This document shows, piece by piece, positions 1 to 6,850 of a stretch of DNA of 9,184 nucleotides. The DNA is from an uncultured Bacteriovorax sp. Its GTDB lineage: Bacteria > Bdellovibrionota > Bacteriovoracia > Bacteriovoracales > Bacteriovoracaceae. Under the pieces are notes generated by a model. The model saw only the letters and a list, made by a program, of their open reading frames with translations, did not search any database and had not been told where the DNA came from. The translations under genes were made by a program, and so were the position numbers. The stretch lies in assembly GCA_943914745.1 (NCBI GenBank), contig CALUDF010000108.1:1-9184 (forward strand). The letters run 5' to 3'. Every line of letters begins with the position of its first letter. The first letter of the stretch is position 1.

Positions 1-1
1 C

Positions 2-1312
2 TACTACATCAATAAAAACCTTGAGCAGATACTGAAGTTCATTCAAAACTATAACCTCAACTCTGTCGATGAGAGTCTCCTCACTATTGAGAGAAAAAGT
101 AAATACAAGGACGAAATAGACCTTCTTGAAGATTCAATCAACCGGATGGTCAAAAAAATCCGCTACATGAATATCGAAAGAGAGCATAAAATCAGCGAGC
201 AGGAAAAGAAAATTGAGCTTCAAAAGATATCGGCCATCAACAATTCAAAAATGGTCGCACTGGGTGAAATGGCCGGTGGGATTGCCCATGAGATCAATAA
301 TCCGCTGACCGTCATTCACACCAAGACTCGCATTATGGAAAAAATGATTGAGCGCGGGATACCGGATAGCGAATTATTTTTAAAGAATACTAAATCCATC
401 ATTGGAACAGTTGATAAGATTTCAAACGTCATTCAAGGATTAAAAGATATTTCAAAAGATGCCTCTGATGAAGAAAAAAAAGACACAGTCATCAAAGACC
501 TTCTCGAAAATATTCTCAATCTCTGTGAAGAAAAATTCAGAAATCACAATATCGACGTGATCGTTGACCTGGACTCTCCTTATTTCAAAACCCATCTCAA
601 TTGTTATCAAACCCAACTCTCTCAGGTCTTTTTGATCCTTCTTAATAACTCTTTTGATGCCATGGAAAAGCGCCAGGAGAAATGGATAAAGATTGAAGCC
701 TCTCAAAACAAGAAGTGGTATTTCCTGCATTTCATCGACTCAGGCCAAGGAATTGAGCGCGCCATCACCGACCGCATGTTCCAGCCTTTTTTCACGACGA
801 AAGAAGTAGGGAAAGGAACGGGTCTAGGGCTTAGTTTCGCTTACGAAGTCATCACAAGACATGGAGGCGAGATCTATTATGATGAGCACTATCAAAACAC
901 GTGCTTTACTATCAAGCTCCTTTTAAAAGAAAGAAAGTCAGTACTCGTCGTTGATGACGACATCGATATCCGTGAGGCCATTTGCGCTTACTTAAAACTT
1001 GAGGGCTACAACACCATTGAAGCACAAAGCGGTAAAGAGGCCCTGGAGCTAGTAAAAGAGAAAAAAATTGAGTTCGTCATCAGCGACATCCGCATGCCTG
1101 ACGGTGGCGGACTTTTTCTTTTAGATGAGCTTCGAAAAATTGACCGGGTCATCCCCTATGTCATTCTTGTCACCGGTCAGGCCGACATCTCCCGTGAAGA
1201 CGCCATCAAGAGAGGGGCCTTGGATCTTCTGAAGAAACCATTAGAAATGGAGCGCATCGTAGGGCTCATCAAGTTCATTGAAAATTCTTATGATGAATTT
1301 ATTGAAGTCTAA
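2..1312 (+). CDS. Hybrid sensor histidine kinase with C-terminal receiver (5' partial)
   Basis: This frame is open from base 2, so the gene begins before the window; the ATG at 146 is an internal Met, not the start. The first ~48 codons (2-145) read as the end of a HAMP domain, with a helix, a connector and a second helix around DEIDLLEDSINRM. A short coiled coil follows. The phospho-acceptor box is GGIAHEINNPL, with the His codon at 287-289. The ATP-binding domain has an N-box (LLNNSFDAM, about 638-664), DSGQG, FQPFFTTK and GKGTGLGL. A receiver domain closes the protein: acidic pocket VDDD, phospho-Asp in ISDIRMPDG (codon 1085-1087), Thr in LVTG and Lys in KKP. The HAMP implies a membrane-anchored sensor whose input domain lies off-window. 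Phosphate probably moves from His to the fused receiver, then to an unseen partner; no HPt domain is present. Its stop overlaps that of the opposite-strand methyltransferase gene by 4 nt. Family assignment is secure; the signal sensed is unknown. Confidence 0.95.
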   Translation, partial: YYINKNLEQILKFIQNYNLNSVDESLLTIERKSKYKDEIDLLEDSINRMVKKIRYMNIEREHKISEQEKKIELQKISAINNSKMVALGEMAGGIAHEINNPLTVIHTKTRIMEKMIERGIPDSELFLKNTKSIIGTVDKISNVIQGLKDISKDASDEEKKDTVIKDLLENILNLCEEKFRNHNIDVIVDLDSPYFKTHLNCYQTQLSQVFLILLNNSFDAMEKRQEKWIKIEASQNKKWYFLHFIDSGQGIERAITDRMFQPFFTTKEVGKGTGLGLSFAYEVITRHGGEIYYDEHYQNTCFTIKLLLKERKSVLVVDDDIDIREAICAYLKLEGYNTIEAQSGKEALELVKEKKIEFVISDIRMPDGGGLFLLDELRKIDRVIPYVILVTGQADISREDAIKRGALDLLKKPLEMERIVGLIKFIENSYDEFIEV

Positions 1313-1830
1313 TCTTGTGTGACGATGTCTAGAATATAAAGTGGACGCAATCTTTTATTGTCCTTTAAAAGAAGTCTTTCCTTTATTTTATAGATTTTTT
1401 TAAACTCTTCACTCAGCATGTATTCGATCAACACCTCTTCATCTGTATGAGGAGAAAGAAGAAGTCTTTGGGCCTTCATCTTTCTTGTCTCGAGGCAGGC
1501 CGAAAGAATATTTTTAATACTTAAGCCCCCGACACCTGCGATTAAAAAGGTTCCATGGATGTCTTCATTAATCGATTCTGCGGGGATTGTGTGAAGGGTA
1601 TAAAAAAAGGAGTCATCTAATTCCGGCGACTGCTTAATGAGAAGTTCAAGTCTTTTCATGATATGAGGAATCTGATCGACAAAATGGACGTGAGAAAAGC
1701 GCTTTGAATGAAGGCCTCCAATGCCCACGTAGCCGTGGTCACAGCAAACATCCCAGAAAGGAAGATCATCAAGGCCTTCTTCAATAAAGATCTTCATACG
1801 GTCGGTTAATTTGGGTTTAGCAAGCTTCAT
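1309..1830 (-). CDS. trmK: TrmK-like tRNA (adenine-22-N1)-methyltransferase, short form
   Basis: This is a 173-residue SAM-dependent methyltransferase of the TrmK/COG2384 type. Motif I reads WDVCCDHGYVGIGGL (residues 26-40), matching the family's D-I-G-x-D-H-A-Y pattern. An acidic residue, D52, sits in VDQIP after strand 2, where SAM ribose is usually bound. IAGVGGLSIKNIL (97-109) matches the family IAGMGG motif, and RLLLSPHTDEE matches the LQPN region. Family members methylate N1 of A22 in tRNA in the cytoplasm. Bacillus-type TrmK is about 235 residues with a C-terminal coiled-coil domain; this protein ends after the Rossmann domain, so it is a compact version or a relative with another substrate. 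The ATG at 1830 lies 8 nt after the hydrolase stop, and a GGTAGGT Shine-Dalgarno-like stretch spans that stop, suggesting translational coupling. The catalytic fold is clear; the exact target is inferred. Confidence 0.72.
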   Translation of the reverse strand: MKLAKPKLTDRMKIFIEEGLDDLPFWDVCCDHGYVGIGGLHSKRFSHVHFVDQIPHIMKRLELLIKQSPELDDSFFYTLHTIPAESINEDIHGTFLIAGVGGLSIKNILSACLETRKMKAQRLLLSPHTDEEVLIEYMLSEEFKKIYKIKERLLLKDNKRLRPLYILDIVTQD

Positions 1831-1838
1831 TTCAAAAC

Positions 1839-3188
1839 CTACCAGTTGAGCTCGACAAAAGTGCTCTGGGCCGTTTTAACCGGTACAATCACCGTGCGCT
1901 CTTTAAAACCAGGAGCACTGATGACCATCTGGACTCTTCCTACCGTCGATGTGGTTTTTTTTGAGTCAATGTAGCCCGTATGGTAGAGCCGGTAATCCCC
2001 TTCGGTGCTCCAGCGGGCCACTTTATTGTAAAGCTCGATGTCTTTATCAATTTTTAGCCCTGTACTTAGTGCTTTTAGAGTCACACTCATCTTTTTTCGG
2101 TCAATGCTTTTGCCTTTTAAATTGATTTTTAGGTCAATCGCAAAACTTGCCAGATCGCGCACGAAGGCCGGTGCTCTTTCAAGCTTGAAGAGATGCTCGA
2201 CCACGCTTGGGTAAGTGGGATGGTCACAGTCTCTGTAGCTGATATTCGCACAGCGATCGGGAACTTTGGCAATTCCTGGGAATTTAGTTTTTTGTGGCAA
2301 AGGAGAAGCATGAAAGGCATTGACGACAACCATGTTGTTTTCATCAACCATGTGGGTCTCACGGAACTCATTGGCCGATACATAGTCATTATAAAACTCG
2401 GGATCTTTGTAATAATAGAAATCAAGTTTTGAAGATGGGATGGGCACGGCCGTATCATCCTCATAACGGTTTTTTCCTGTCACAAAAGGGGCCAGGAGAT
2501 TAAGTCTTTCAGTCACTCCCGCAAAAACGAGAAAACGCCCCTGAGTGGTCATGGCCTTAATCGCCTCCTGATTAAGAGGATCAATTAGTGTCTCGCGCAT
2601 TTGCGCTGAAAAATCAGAGGCTATCTCCATATCTTTTAATTCTTCCACACCAAATCTCTCCGACAAAGGGATTCTTAAATAAGAGAGAATCGGCATCATC
2701 CTGTTGGCAAAAATAGCGATCTTGGCACCCCAATAAGGTGTTCCCAAAGTGATAAAGGCATCGAGATGATGCTTTAGTTCCGGATGATAACTGGCATCTC
2801 CCATGAATGATTTAAGTAAAAAATTAAGTCCGATCAGACCGCCCTGCGAGTGCATAACCAAGGAGAACTTATCTTCTGAATTTAAGCCTCCCTCATTTTT
2901 AAACTTATCTGCGATAAAGTCACTGAGCTCTCTGGAAAAAACCATGACGTCTTTGGTGGCACTTCCCGTTTCATAACTAAAATTAATAAACTGCCAATCC
3001 GTGTGCTGGTCAAAACCTATTGATTCTCTCTTTAGGGTTTCGCCCATCTTTCCAAAAGTCGTGGGCCCCGCACCAATTCCATGAACCAGGAAGACATAAT
3101 GCTTTGGAGCTTGGGCCCAGGCAGAATTTAAAAATGCGAGTGAAAACGAGAGGGACAAAAAAATGATTGAAAGAAATCTTGGCAGCAT
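1839..3188 (-). CDS. Secreted alpha/beta-hydrolase, lipase/esterase-like
   Basis: The 449-residue product begins with a Sec signal peptide: Arg4, a hydrophobic core at 5-21 and an AWA cleavage site with predicted cut after residue 25. There is no lipobox Cys, so it is likely periplasmic or exported rather than a lipoprotein. The mature protein opens with a strand and the oxyanion loop FLVHGIGAG (33-41). The nucleophile elbow is MHSQGG with Ser114, followed by FITLGTPYWGAK, typical of triacylglycerol lipases. A probable catalytic acid is Asp244 or Asp245 in EDDTAVPIPSSKL, and the probable His is His293 in NAFHAS. Residues ~345-449 form an extra region, probably a beta-sandwich, of unknown role. 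It likely hydrolyses an ester such as a lipid or wax; the substrate is not predictable. The start is supported by GGAGG at 3195-3199, 6 nt before the ATG. It is the first gene of a two-gene unit with the TrmK-like gene. Confidence 0.85.
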   Translation of the reverse strand: MLPRFLSIIFLSLSFSLAFLNSAWAQAPKHYVFLVHGIGAGPTTFGKMGETLKRESIGFDQHTDWQFINFSYETGSATKDVMVFSRELSDFIADKFKNEGGLNSEDKFSLVMHSQGGLIGLNFLLKSFMGDASYHPELKHHLDAFITLGTPYWGAKIAIFANRMMPILSYLRIPLSERFGVEELKDMEIASDFSAQMRETLIDPLNQEAIKAMTTQGRFLVFAGVTERLNLLAPFVTGKNRYEDDTAVPIPSSKLDFYYYKDPEFYNDYVSANEFRETHMVDENNMVVVNAFHASPLPQKTKFPGIAKVPDRCANISYRDCDHPTYPSVVEHLFKLERAPAFVRDLASFAIDLKINLKGKSIDRKKMSVTLKALSTGLKIDKDIELYNKVARWSTEGDYRLYHTGYIDSKKTTSTVGRVQMVISAPGFKERTVIVPVKTAQSTFVELNW

Positions 3189-3335
3189 AGAGGGCCTCCA
3201 GAAGTCTTTACGGCACTCTTAAATTATTATTGAATGAAAACGCTTTTATCGGGCACCTTCTCCTCTCTTTTTTGGCATAAACGATCTTTTTTTAGGGATT
3301 TAACGTGTGGAGATTACGAATTTATGATGAAAAAA

Positions 3336-3364
3336 AAGACCATACTATGAGTCCCCCATATAAT
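3336..3364 (+). promoter_or_regulatory. Candidate sigma-70 promoter for the receiver gene, implying a near-leaderless mRNA
   Basis: A perfect TATAAT lies at 3359-3364. A weak -35-like AAGACC (3336-3341, matching GAC of TTGACA) lies 17 bp upstream. Transcription would then start near 3371, only about 4 nt before the ATG at 3375, and no Shine-Dalgarno is visible there. The -10 match is seen directly; activity and start site are inferred. Confidence 0.42.
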
Positions 3365-3369
3365 GGTCT
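3337..3369. repeat. 7-bp inverted repeat bracketing the receiver-gene promoter candidate
   Basis: AGACCAT (3337-3343) and its exact reverse complement ATGGTCT (3363-3369) are separated by 19 bp. The left arm covers the -35-like element and the right arm overlaps the end of the -10 hexamer. This layout fits a repressor operator. If transcription starts further upstream it would instead form a long-looped hairpin just before the ATG. A third copy of AGACCAT (3800-3806) overlaps the start codon of the next gene. Confidence 0.4.
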
Positions 3370-3374
3370 GACTT

Positions 3375-3785
3375 ATGGAAGTACTAAATCGATACGCTCA
3401 ACTTAATGTTCTCTTGGCAGATGATGATGAGGAAATGTGCGAGCTCATCAAAGACTATCTCTCTAAAACAGGTCTTGTCAGAAGCATGATCGTCGTCCAC
3501 GACGGCTTGAGTGCAGCGACAAAACTTAGAAACCAAAAGTTTGACCTCATCTTGTTAGACATGGTTATGCCTAAGAAAAACGGCTATGAACTACTGGAAG
3601 ATTTTGTCGCCGATAAACTCAACGTCAATAGCACTGAGAAAGTTCTTGCCATGTCCGGGACGATGGACAAGAAGATCTTTACTATTGCCACTGGTCACGG
3701 TGTAAGAAATTTTTTGATTAAGCCTTTTGATGAAGATGTTTTTTTGCAGAAAATTTCTAATATCATCACTGTGAAAGCGTCCTGA
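3375..3785 (+). CDS. Single-domain response regulator (receiver only)
   Basis: The 136-residue protein is one CheY-like receiver domain with no output domain. The acidic pocket is Asp16-18 in VLLADDDEE, and the phospho-acceptor is Asp62 in LILLDMVMPKKNG. The switch residue is Ser94 in LAMSGT and the conserved Lys is Lys116 in LIKPF. All residues needed for phosphorylation are present, so it should act as a phosphorylated cytoplasmic signal that binds a partner protein, or as a phosphate relay. The start is fixed: an in-frame stop lies 6 bases upstream (3369-3371) and the first receiver strand begins at residue 11. No Shine-Dalgarno precedes the ATG, and a TATAAT ends 10 bp before it. The next gene follows after 19 nt on the same strand. 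No kinase partner is adjacent; the hybrid kinase at the left edge is the nearest, but nothing links them directly. Confidence 0.93.
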   Translation: MEVLNRYAQLNVLLADDDEEMCELIKDYLSKTGLVRSMIVVHDGLSAATKLRNQKFDLILLDMVMPKKNGYELLEDFVADKLNVNSTEKVLAMSGTMDKKIFTIATGHGVRNFLIKPFDEDVFLQKISNIITVKAS

Positions 3786-3791
3786 CCTTTG

Positions 3792-3799
3792 TTAGAATA
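3792..3799 (+). promoter_or_regulatory. Possible -10 element just before the beta-helix acyltransferase-like gene
   Basis: TAGAAT (3793-3798, 5 of 6 to consensus) ends 6 nt before the ATG at 3805. No convincing -35 lies 16-18 bp upstream. The gene has no Shine-Dalgarno, so a fully leaderless transcript is possible, but a chance match in a short gap is equally plausible. Confidence 0.2.
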
Positions 3800-3804
3800 A
3801 GACC

Positions 3805-4473
3805 ATGAAACAATTTAACACCATGATTGAAAGGTCTTTTTTCTTCTTTCCTTTTGCTGTCGTCTTTGTGACTTTGGCCTCTATGATTGTTTCTTTGAGA
3901 CAGGAAAATCTCTCCTGTGTTTTCCTGGGATTTTTTCTCTCACTTCTTATTCCCTATATTTTACCTCTTGTGACCTTTAAAATGTTCTGCTTCTTCTACC
4001 CGCTCAAGGAAGGAAGACACCCTCTTATCTCAGAAAAAGGCATTTGTGCTTGGACCGTGACATTTCAGATTCAGCGCCTTTTTATCATTTTTCCGCAGAT
4101 GGAATTTATGCTCATGACACTCCCTGGTCTCTTTAGTTTCTGGCTTAGGCTCTGGGGATCGAAAGTGGGAAAAAATGTCAATTGGATCAATACGGTTGTC
4201 ACTGACCGCTCGGGATTAGTCATTGGAGACAATGTCTTTTTTGGAAACCAGTGCTACTTGTCTGCCCATGTGGCCATGATGATGAATCAAAAACTCATTC
4301 TCTATTTTAAGAATATCACAGTTGAGAGCAACACCTTTATCGGGGCCTCAGTGATCTTTCCTCCCGGCACCAGGGTCCCTGGACTCTCAGTGGTTCCGGC
4401 CAAGGTCTTCTTGAAAATTAACGGAACTTTTTCACCAGAGGAGAAACATTCTCCAGGTAATCGCGCTCTATAA
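3805..4473 (+). CDS. Membrane-anchored left-handed beta-helix (hexapeptide-repeat) acyltransferase-like protein
   Basis: The 222-residue protein has two hydrophobic N-terminal segments (about 11-30 and 37-60) and a further hydrophobic stretch at 91-115. A C-terminal region (about 120-203) has the spacing of hexapeptide repeats: VGKNV, VIGDNVFFGNQCYLSAHVA, then ITVESNTFIGASVIFPPGTRVPG and SVVPAKVFL. This layout resembles the WbbJ/maltose O-acetyltransferase superfamily, where a His near the repeats is catalytic; His155 in SAHVA is the candidate here. Such enzymes usually transfer acetyl or other acyl groups to sugars or lipids; here the active site would sit at the inner membrane. It follows the receiver gene by 19 nt. 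It has no Shine-Dalgarno, and its last 56 nt overlap the 3' end of the opposite-strand diiron gene, encoding a poorly structured tail. The fold is fairly clear; substrate and activity are unknown. Confidence 0.68.
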   Translation: MKQFNTMIERSFFFFPFAVVFVTLASMIVSLRQENLSCVFLGFFLSLLIPYILPLVTFKMFCFFYPLKEGRHPLISEKGICAWTVTFQIQRLFIIFPQMEFMLMTLPGLFSFWLRLWGSKVGKNVNWINTVVTDRSGLVIGDNVFFGNQCYLSAHVAMMMNQKLILYFKNITVESNTFIGASVIFPPGTRVPGLSVVPAKVFLKINGTFSPEEKHSPGNRAL

Positions 4474-5386
4474 GAGAGAAGTCCAGGTCATCAAAGACAC
4501 CATGAGACTCAATGGCACTTACTAAATTCTTTGGCGCATGAGTGTAAATGAGTTCCTTAAATTTTTGTGATTTCCCGCGCGCCTTCATTAAGAAAGCTTC
4601 GCGGTCTGAAAAGGCATGGATTTGAGCTTCCGTTAACTCACCAACTCCCTTTTCAATCGCCAGCCAATACGCTTGAGGCCACGAGTAAAAGATCTTCACG
4701 ATCTTTTTTAGGGTGCGCACGATAAATTCAATCGTCGAAGGTGAAATATCGGCCTTTGGAAAAAGAATCACTCCTCCCCCGTGGTGGAAAGCTTCATCTT
4801 TAACAATCGTCAGTAACGTCTCTTTAAGCTCTGGGATTAAGCAGTTATTGGCAAGCCATGTATAATGGGCAACCCCCATTCCTTCAAGGGCAATCTGCAG
4901 GATGAACATGGTGCTTAGCCTGTCGCCTTCCGCTACGATTTCAACTAGTGCGTCTAATAAAGGATTAAACCTTCCGGCCTCCCTTAAGTCATAGTCGACA
5001 AAATTGAGCATTGAGCGCAAGTGAAGCATTTCATCGAAAGCAAAATTGGCATAGAGGGATTTCTCCTCCACTGTCTCCGAGAGAGTCATCATCTTTGAGT
5101 TAAAAGCAAACCCAAGTTTTTCAATCGAGCAGGCTTCAGTGATGGTGTAGTTGTTGAGTTCTTTTTGAACTTCAAACAATGAAAAGACATCGCGCAAGGG
5201 CGAGTTTTCTAAAATACCGTAGTGATTTAAATCCCAGGCAAGTCCTCCCGGCATAGAATTAGTGACTTTTCTCTTATCGCCGATCTTTGATGTGATCGCT
5301 CTGTCTAAAAGCAAATGAATGCGGTGATCTGATTGAATGTGGCCGTAATTTAAAATGGTTTCACGGGTTAGTTTTAAATCGCTCAT
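4418..5386 (-). CDS. Ferritin-like diiron oxygenase/oxidase, 322 residues (last gene of operon)
   Basis: This is a helical protein with a complete class I diiron ligand set. Candidate ligands are Glu89 (ITEACSIEKLGF), Glu119-x-x-His122 (FAFDEMLHLRSM), Glu168 (IALEGMGVAHY) and Glu198-x-x-His201 (IVKDEAFHHGG). Each Glu lies 30 residues before its ExxH partner in both halves. Known relatives activate O2 to hydroxylate, desaturate or N-oxygenate substrates. AurF-type N-oxygenases carry an extra His four residues before the last Glu; here that position is Ile194, so AurF chemistry is not directly supported. No membrane segment is seen, so it is probably cytoplasmic. The ATG overlaps the desaturase stop as ATGA (5383-5386), and a CGGGAGA Shine-Dalgarno lies 8-9 nt upstream. 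The 3' end overlaps the acyltransferase-like gene by 56 nt. Diiron family confidence is high; the reaction is unknown. Confidence 0.8.
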   Translation of the reverse strand: MSDLKLTRETILNYGHIQSDHRIHLLLDRAITSKIGDKRKVTNSMPGGLAWDLNHYGILENSPLRDVFSLFEVQKELNNYTITEACSIEKLGFAFNSKMMTLSETVEEKSLYANFAFDEMLHLRSMLNFVDYDLREAGRFNPLLDALVEIVAEGDRLSTMFILQIALEGMGVAHYTWLANNCLIPELKETLLTIVKDEAFHHGGGVILFPKADISPSTIEFIVRTLKKIVKIFYSWPQAYWLAIEKGVGELTEAQIHAFSDREAFLMKARGKSQKFKELIYTHAPKNLVSAIESHGVFDDLDFSLIERDYLENVSPLVKKFR

Positions 5387-6252
5387 TGGATAAATCTCCC
5401 GATAAATAAAGAATGGGCCACTTTTAAGTAATTCTCATCGTTATTTTCTTTTAACGTCTCATCTATTTTTTCCGAGACATTTTTTAGGCGATAGCTTGGA
5501 ATCGTCGGATAGAGGTGGTGTTCAATATGGTAGTTGATATTGTGAGGGGCTAAGATCTTAGTCAGCACCCCAGGCTTCACCGAGCGCGTGCATTCATGAC
5601 TTTCTTTGTGATAAGAAAAACCTCCATGCTCCATCAGGGCACGAATGCGCAAAATGGCCTGATGAAGGGTTACTAAAGGCAAGACCCAAAAAAGCAAGAA
5701 GTCAGAAGTCAAAAGCCCATTGAACTTAAAAAGACTCCACACTATAAAAAGACCCAAGACTTGTCCTGCGAGATTAAGCGCAATAATTCCTAAAGAGATT
5801 TTTCCAATATCGGCCTTTTGTCCAAGGGAGAAGTAAGTCACTCCACTTAAGTCTTTAAGAAAATCTCTTATCAATAAAGAAGCTTCCTTTTGTGACTTAA
5901 GTAAATATTGACCAGGATCATCTGCACTTAAAGCGTGGCGGTGATGCTTCATATGCAGAGTGCGGTAAGCGTGAAAATGCGAAAGGATCGGACCGCTACA
6001 AAAAAAGACACCTAGAAGATCATTGATTTTTTTATGGGGAAAAAGACTCAAATGAACTCCTTCGTGCATCATGACTGAAAGAGCAAGCTGCTGGCGAAGA
6101 AGAAGGAGAAAACCCATTATTTTGATTGTAAAATAAGAACTCGTAAGAGCAAAAACCCCAAGAGACAAAAGAAGCCAGTCTCCCACGATCAAAAGCAGTG
6201 GAAGAAAAGACACAGACCTGTTTAAATGGATAAACTCACTCTGCTTTAACAT
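5383..6252 (-). CDS. Membrane fatty acid desaturase/hydroxylase-family enzyme
   Basis: The 289-residue integral membrane protein has the three His boxes of the fatty acid desaturase superfamily: HEGVH (63-67), HMKHH (100-104) and HIEHH (242-246) in the sequence NYHIEHHLYPTIPSY. An additional His209 in MEHGG may complete the diiron site. Hydrophobic segments lie at about 15-38, 43-62, 80-92, 152-175 and 183-197, so the His boxes face the cytoplasm in the usual topology. Family members use O2 and an electron donor to desaturate or hydroxylate acyl chains; carotenoid and sphingolipid hydroxylases share this architecture. No fused cytochrome b5 or ferredoxin domain is present, so electrons must come from elsewhere. 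The ATG lies 1 nt after the stop of the GNAT-like gene (TAA-A-ATG), with an AGGT Shine-Dalgarno inside that gene's end. The stop overlaps the next ATG. The superfamily is certain; regiochemistry and substrate are not. Confidence 0.92.
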   Translation of the reverse strand: MLKQSEFIHLNRSVSFLPLLLIVGDWLLLSLGVFALTSSYFTIKIMGFLLLLRQQLALSVMMHEGVHLSLFPHKKINDLLGVFFCSGPILSHFHAYRTLHMKHHRHALSADDPGQYLLKSQKEASLLIRDFLKDLSGVTYFSLGQKADIGKISLGIIALNLAGQVLGLFIVWSLFKFNGLLTSDFLLFWVLPLVTLHQAILRIRALMEHGGFSYHKESHECTRSVKPGVLTKILAPHNINYHIEHHLYPTIPSYRLKNVSEKIDETLKENNDENYLKVAHSLFIGRFIQ

Positions 6253-6253
6253 T

Positions 6254-6850
6254 TTATGACCTGTCGATTTCCCAGAGTTTAATCTTAAACGGTTTTAAAA
6301 GAGAGCTTGTTGTCCTGATGGCCGCATTGGCAAAAAATGTTCCCACAAAACGCGAGCGTTCATAATAAAAAACCTCAAGAGGATTACTCTCTCCGATTGT
6401 GGTGAGAATGTGCGGGCCTAAAACTGAATAGGTCTCTTTCATCTTATTAGAAGAGTACACAGAGCCCACAATATTTTTCTTTCCAGTCCTAAGAGACTCA
6501 ATAATCATCCTGGGCCAAACCTTAGTTGAAAAACCTTTTTGTCCCTTCTTCTTCCAGATGGCCACCAGTTCTCCACAGGCGCTCTCGCCACCAATATCTT
6601 TCGTCAGGGCCATCCTCTCTTTATTGGAGATCCCATCAAAACAACGGATCGGGTAACAGTTGACAATAAAACCTCCAACCATCACCTCCTGATCATACAC
6701 GCCAAAGACATTATCATAGTCTTCTTTCATCACTTCTGGGTTGAGTGGATGAATAGATCTTGTGCTTCTTCCATCAAAAGAATGCCAATAGCCATCTGAG
6801 TACAAGGCCATCTCTTCAAGCGTTGTGAGTTTTTTTATTGTCATGCTCAT
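6254..6850 (-). CDS. GNAT-like acyltransferase candidate
   Basis: I do not recognise this 198-residue protein with certainty. Its layout fits a GNAT fold. An N-terminal helical part is followed by paired strands VFGVYDQEVMVGGFIVN (48-64). A strand GELVAIWKK (93-101) then runs into KKKGQKGFSTKVWPRMIIESL, resembling the GNAT acyl-CoA pyrophosphate loop (R/Q-x-x-G-x-G/A) and its helix. Next come a strand (NIVGSVYS) and NKMKETYSVLGPHILTTIG, reminiscent of the GNAT Asn-x-x-x-x-x-Tyr region. A basic, hydrophobic C-terminal tail follows. If correct, it would move an acyl group from CoA or acyl carrier protein to an amine. The start overlaps the upstream diiron gene's stop as ATGA (6847-6850); a second ATG two codons in (6844) is possible. 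Its place between a diiron protein and a lipid desaturase makes an acyl-related role plausible. Function is inferred. Confidence 0.5.
   Translation of the reverse strand: MSMTIKKLTTLEEMALYSDGYWHSFDGRSTRSIHPLNPEVMKEDYDNVFGVYDQEVMVGGFIVNCYPIRCFDGISNKERMALTKDIGGESACGELVAIWKKKGQKGFSTKVWPRMIIESLRTGKKNIVGSVYSSNKMKETYSVLGPHILTTIGESNPLEVFYYERSRFVGTFFANAAIRTTSSLLKPFKIKLWEIDRS

Noticed and set aside
146..148. ATG 146 as start of the left-edge kinase
   Set aside because: The frame is open to base 2 and encodes a HAMP-like segment upstream, so the gene continues off-window.
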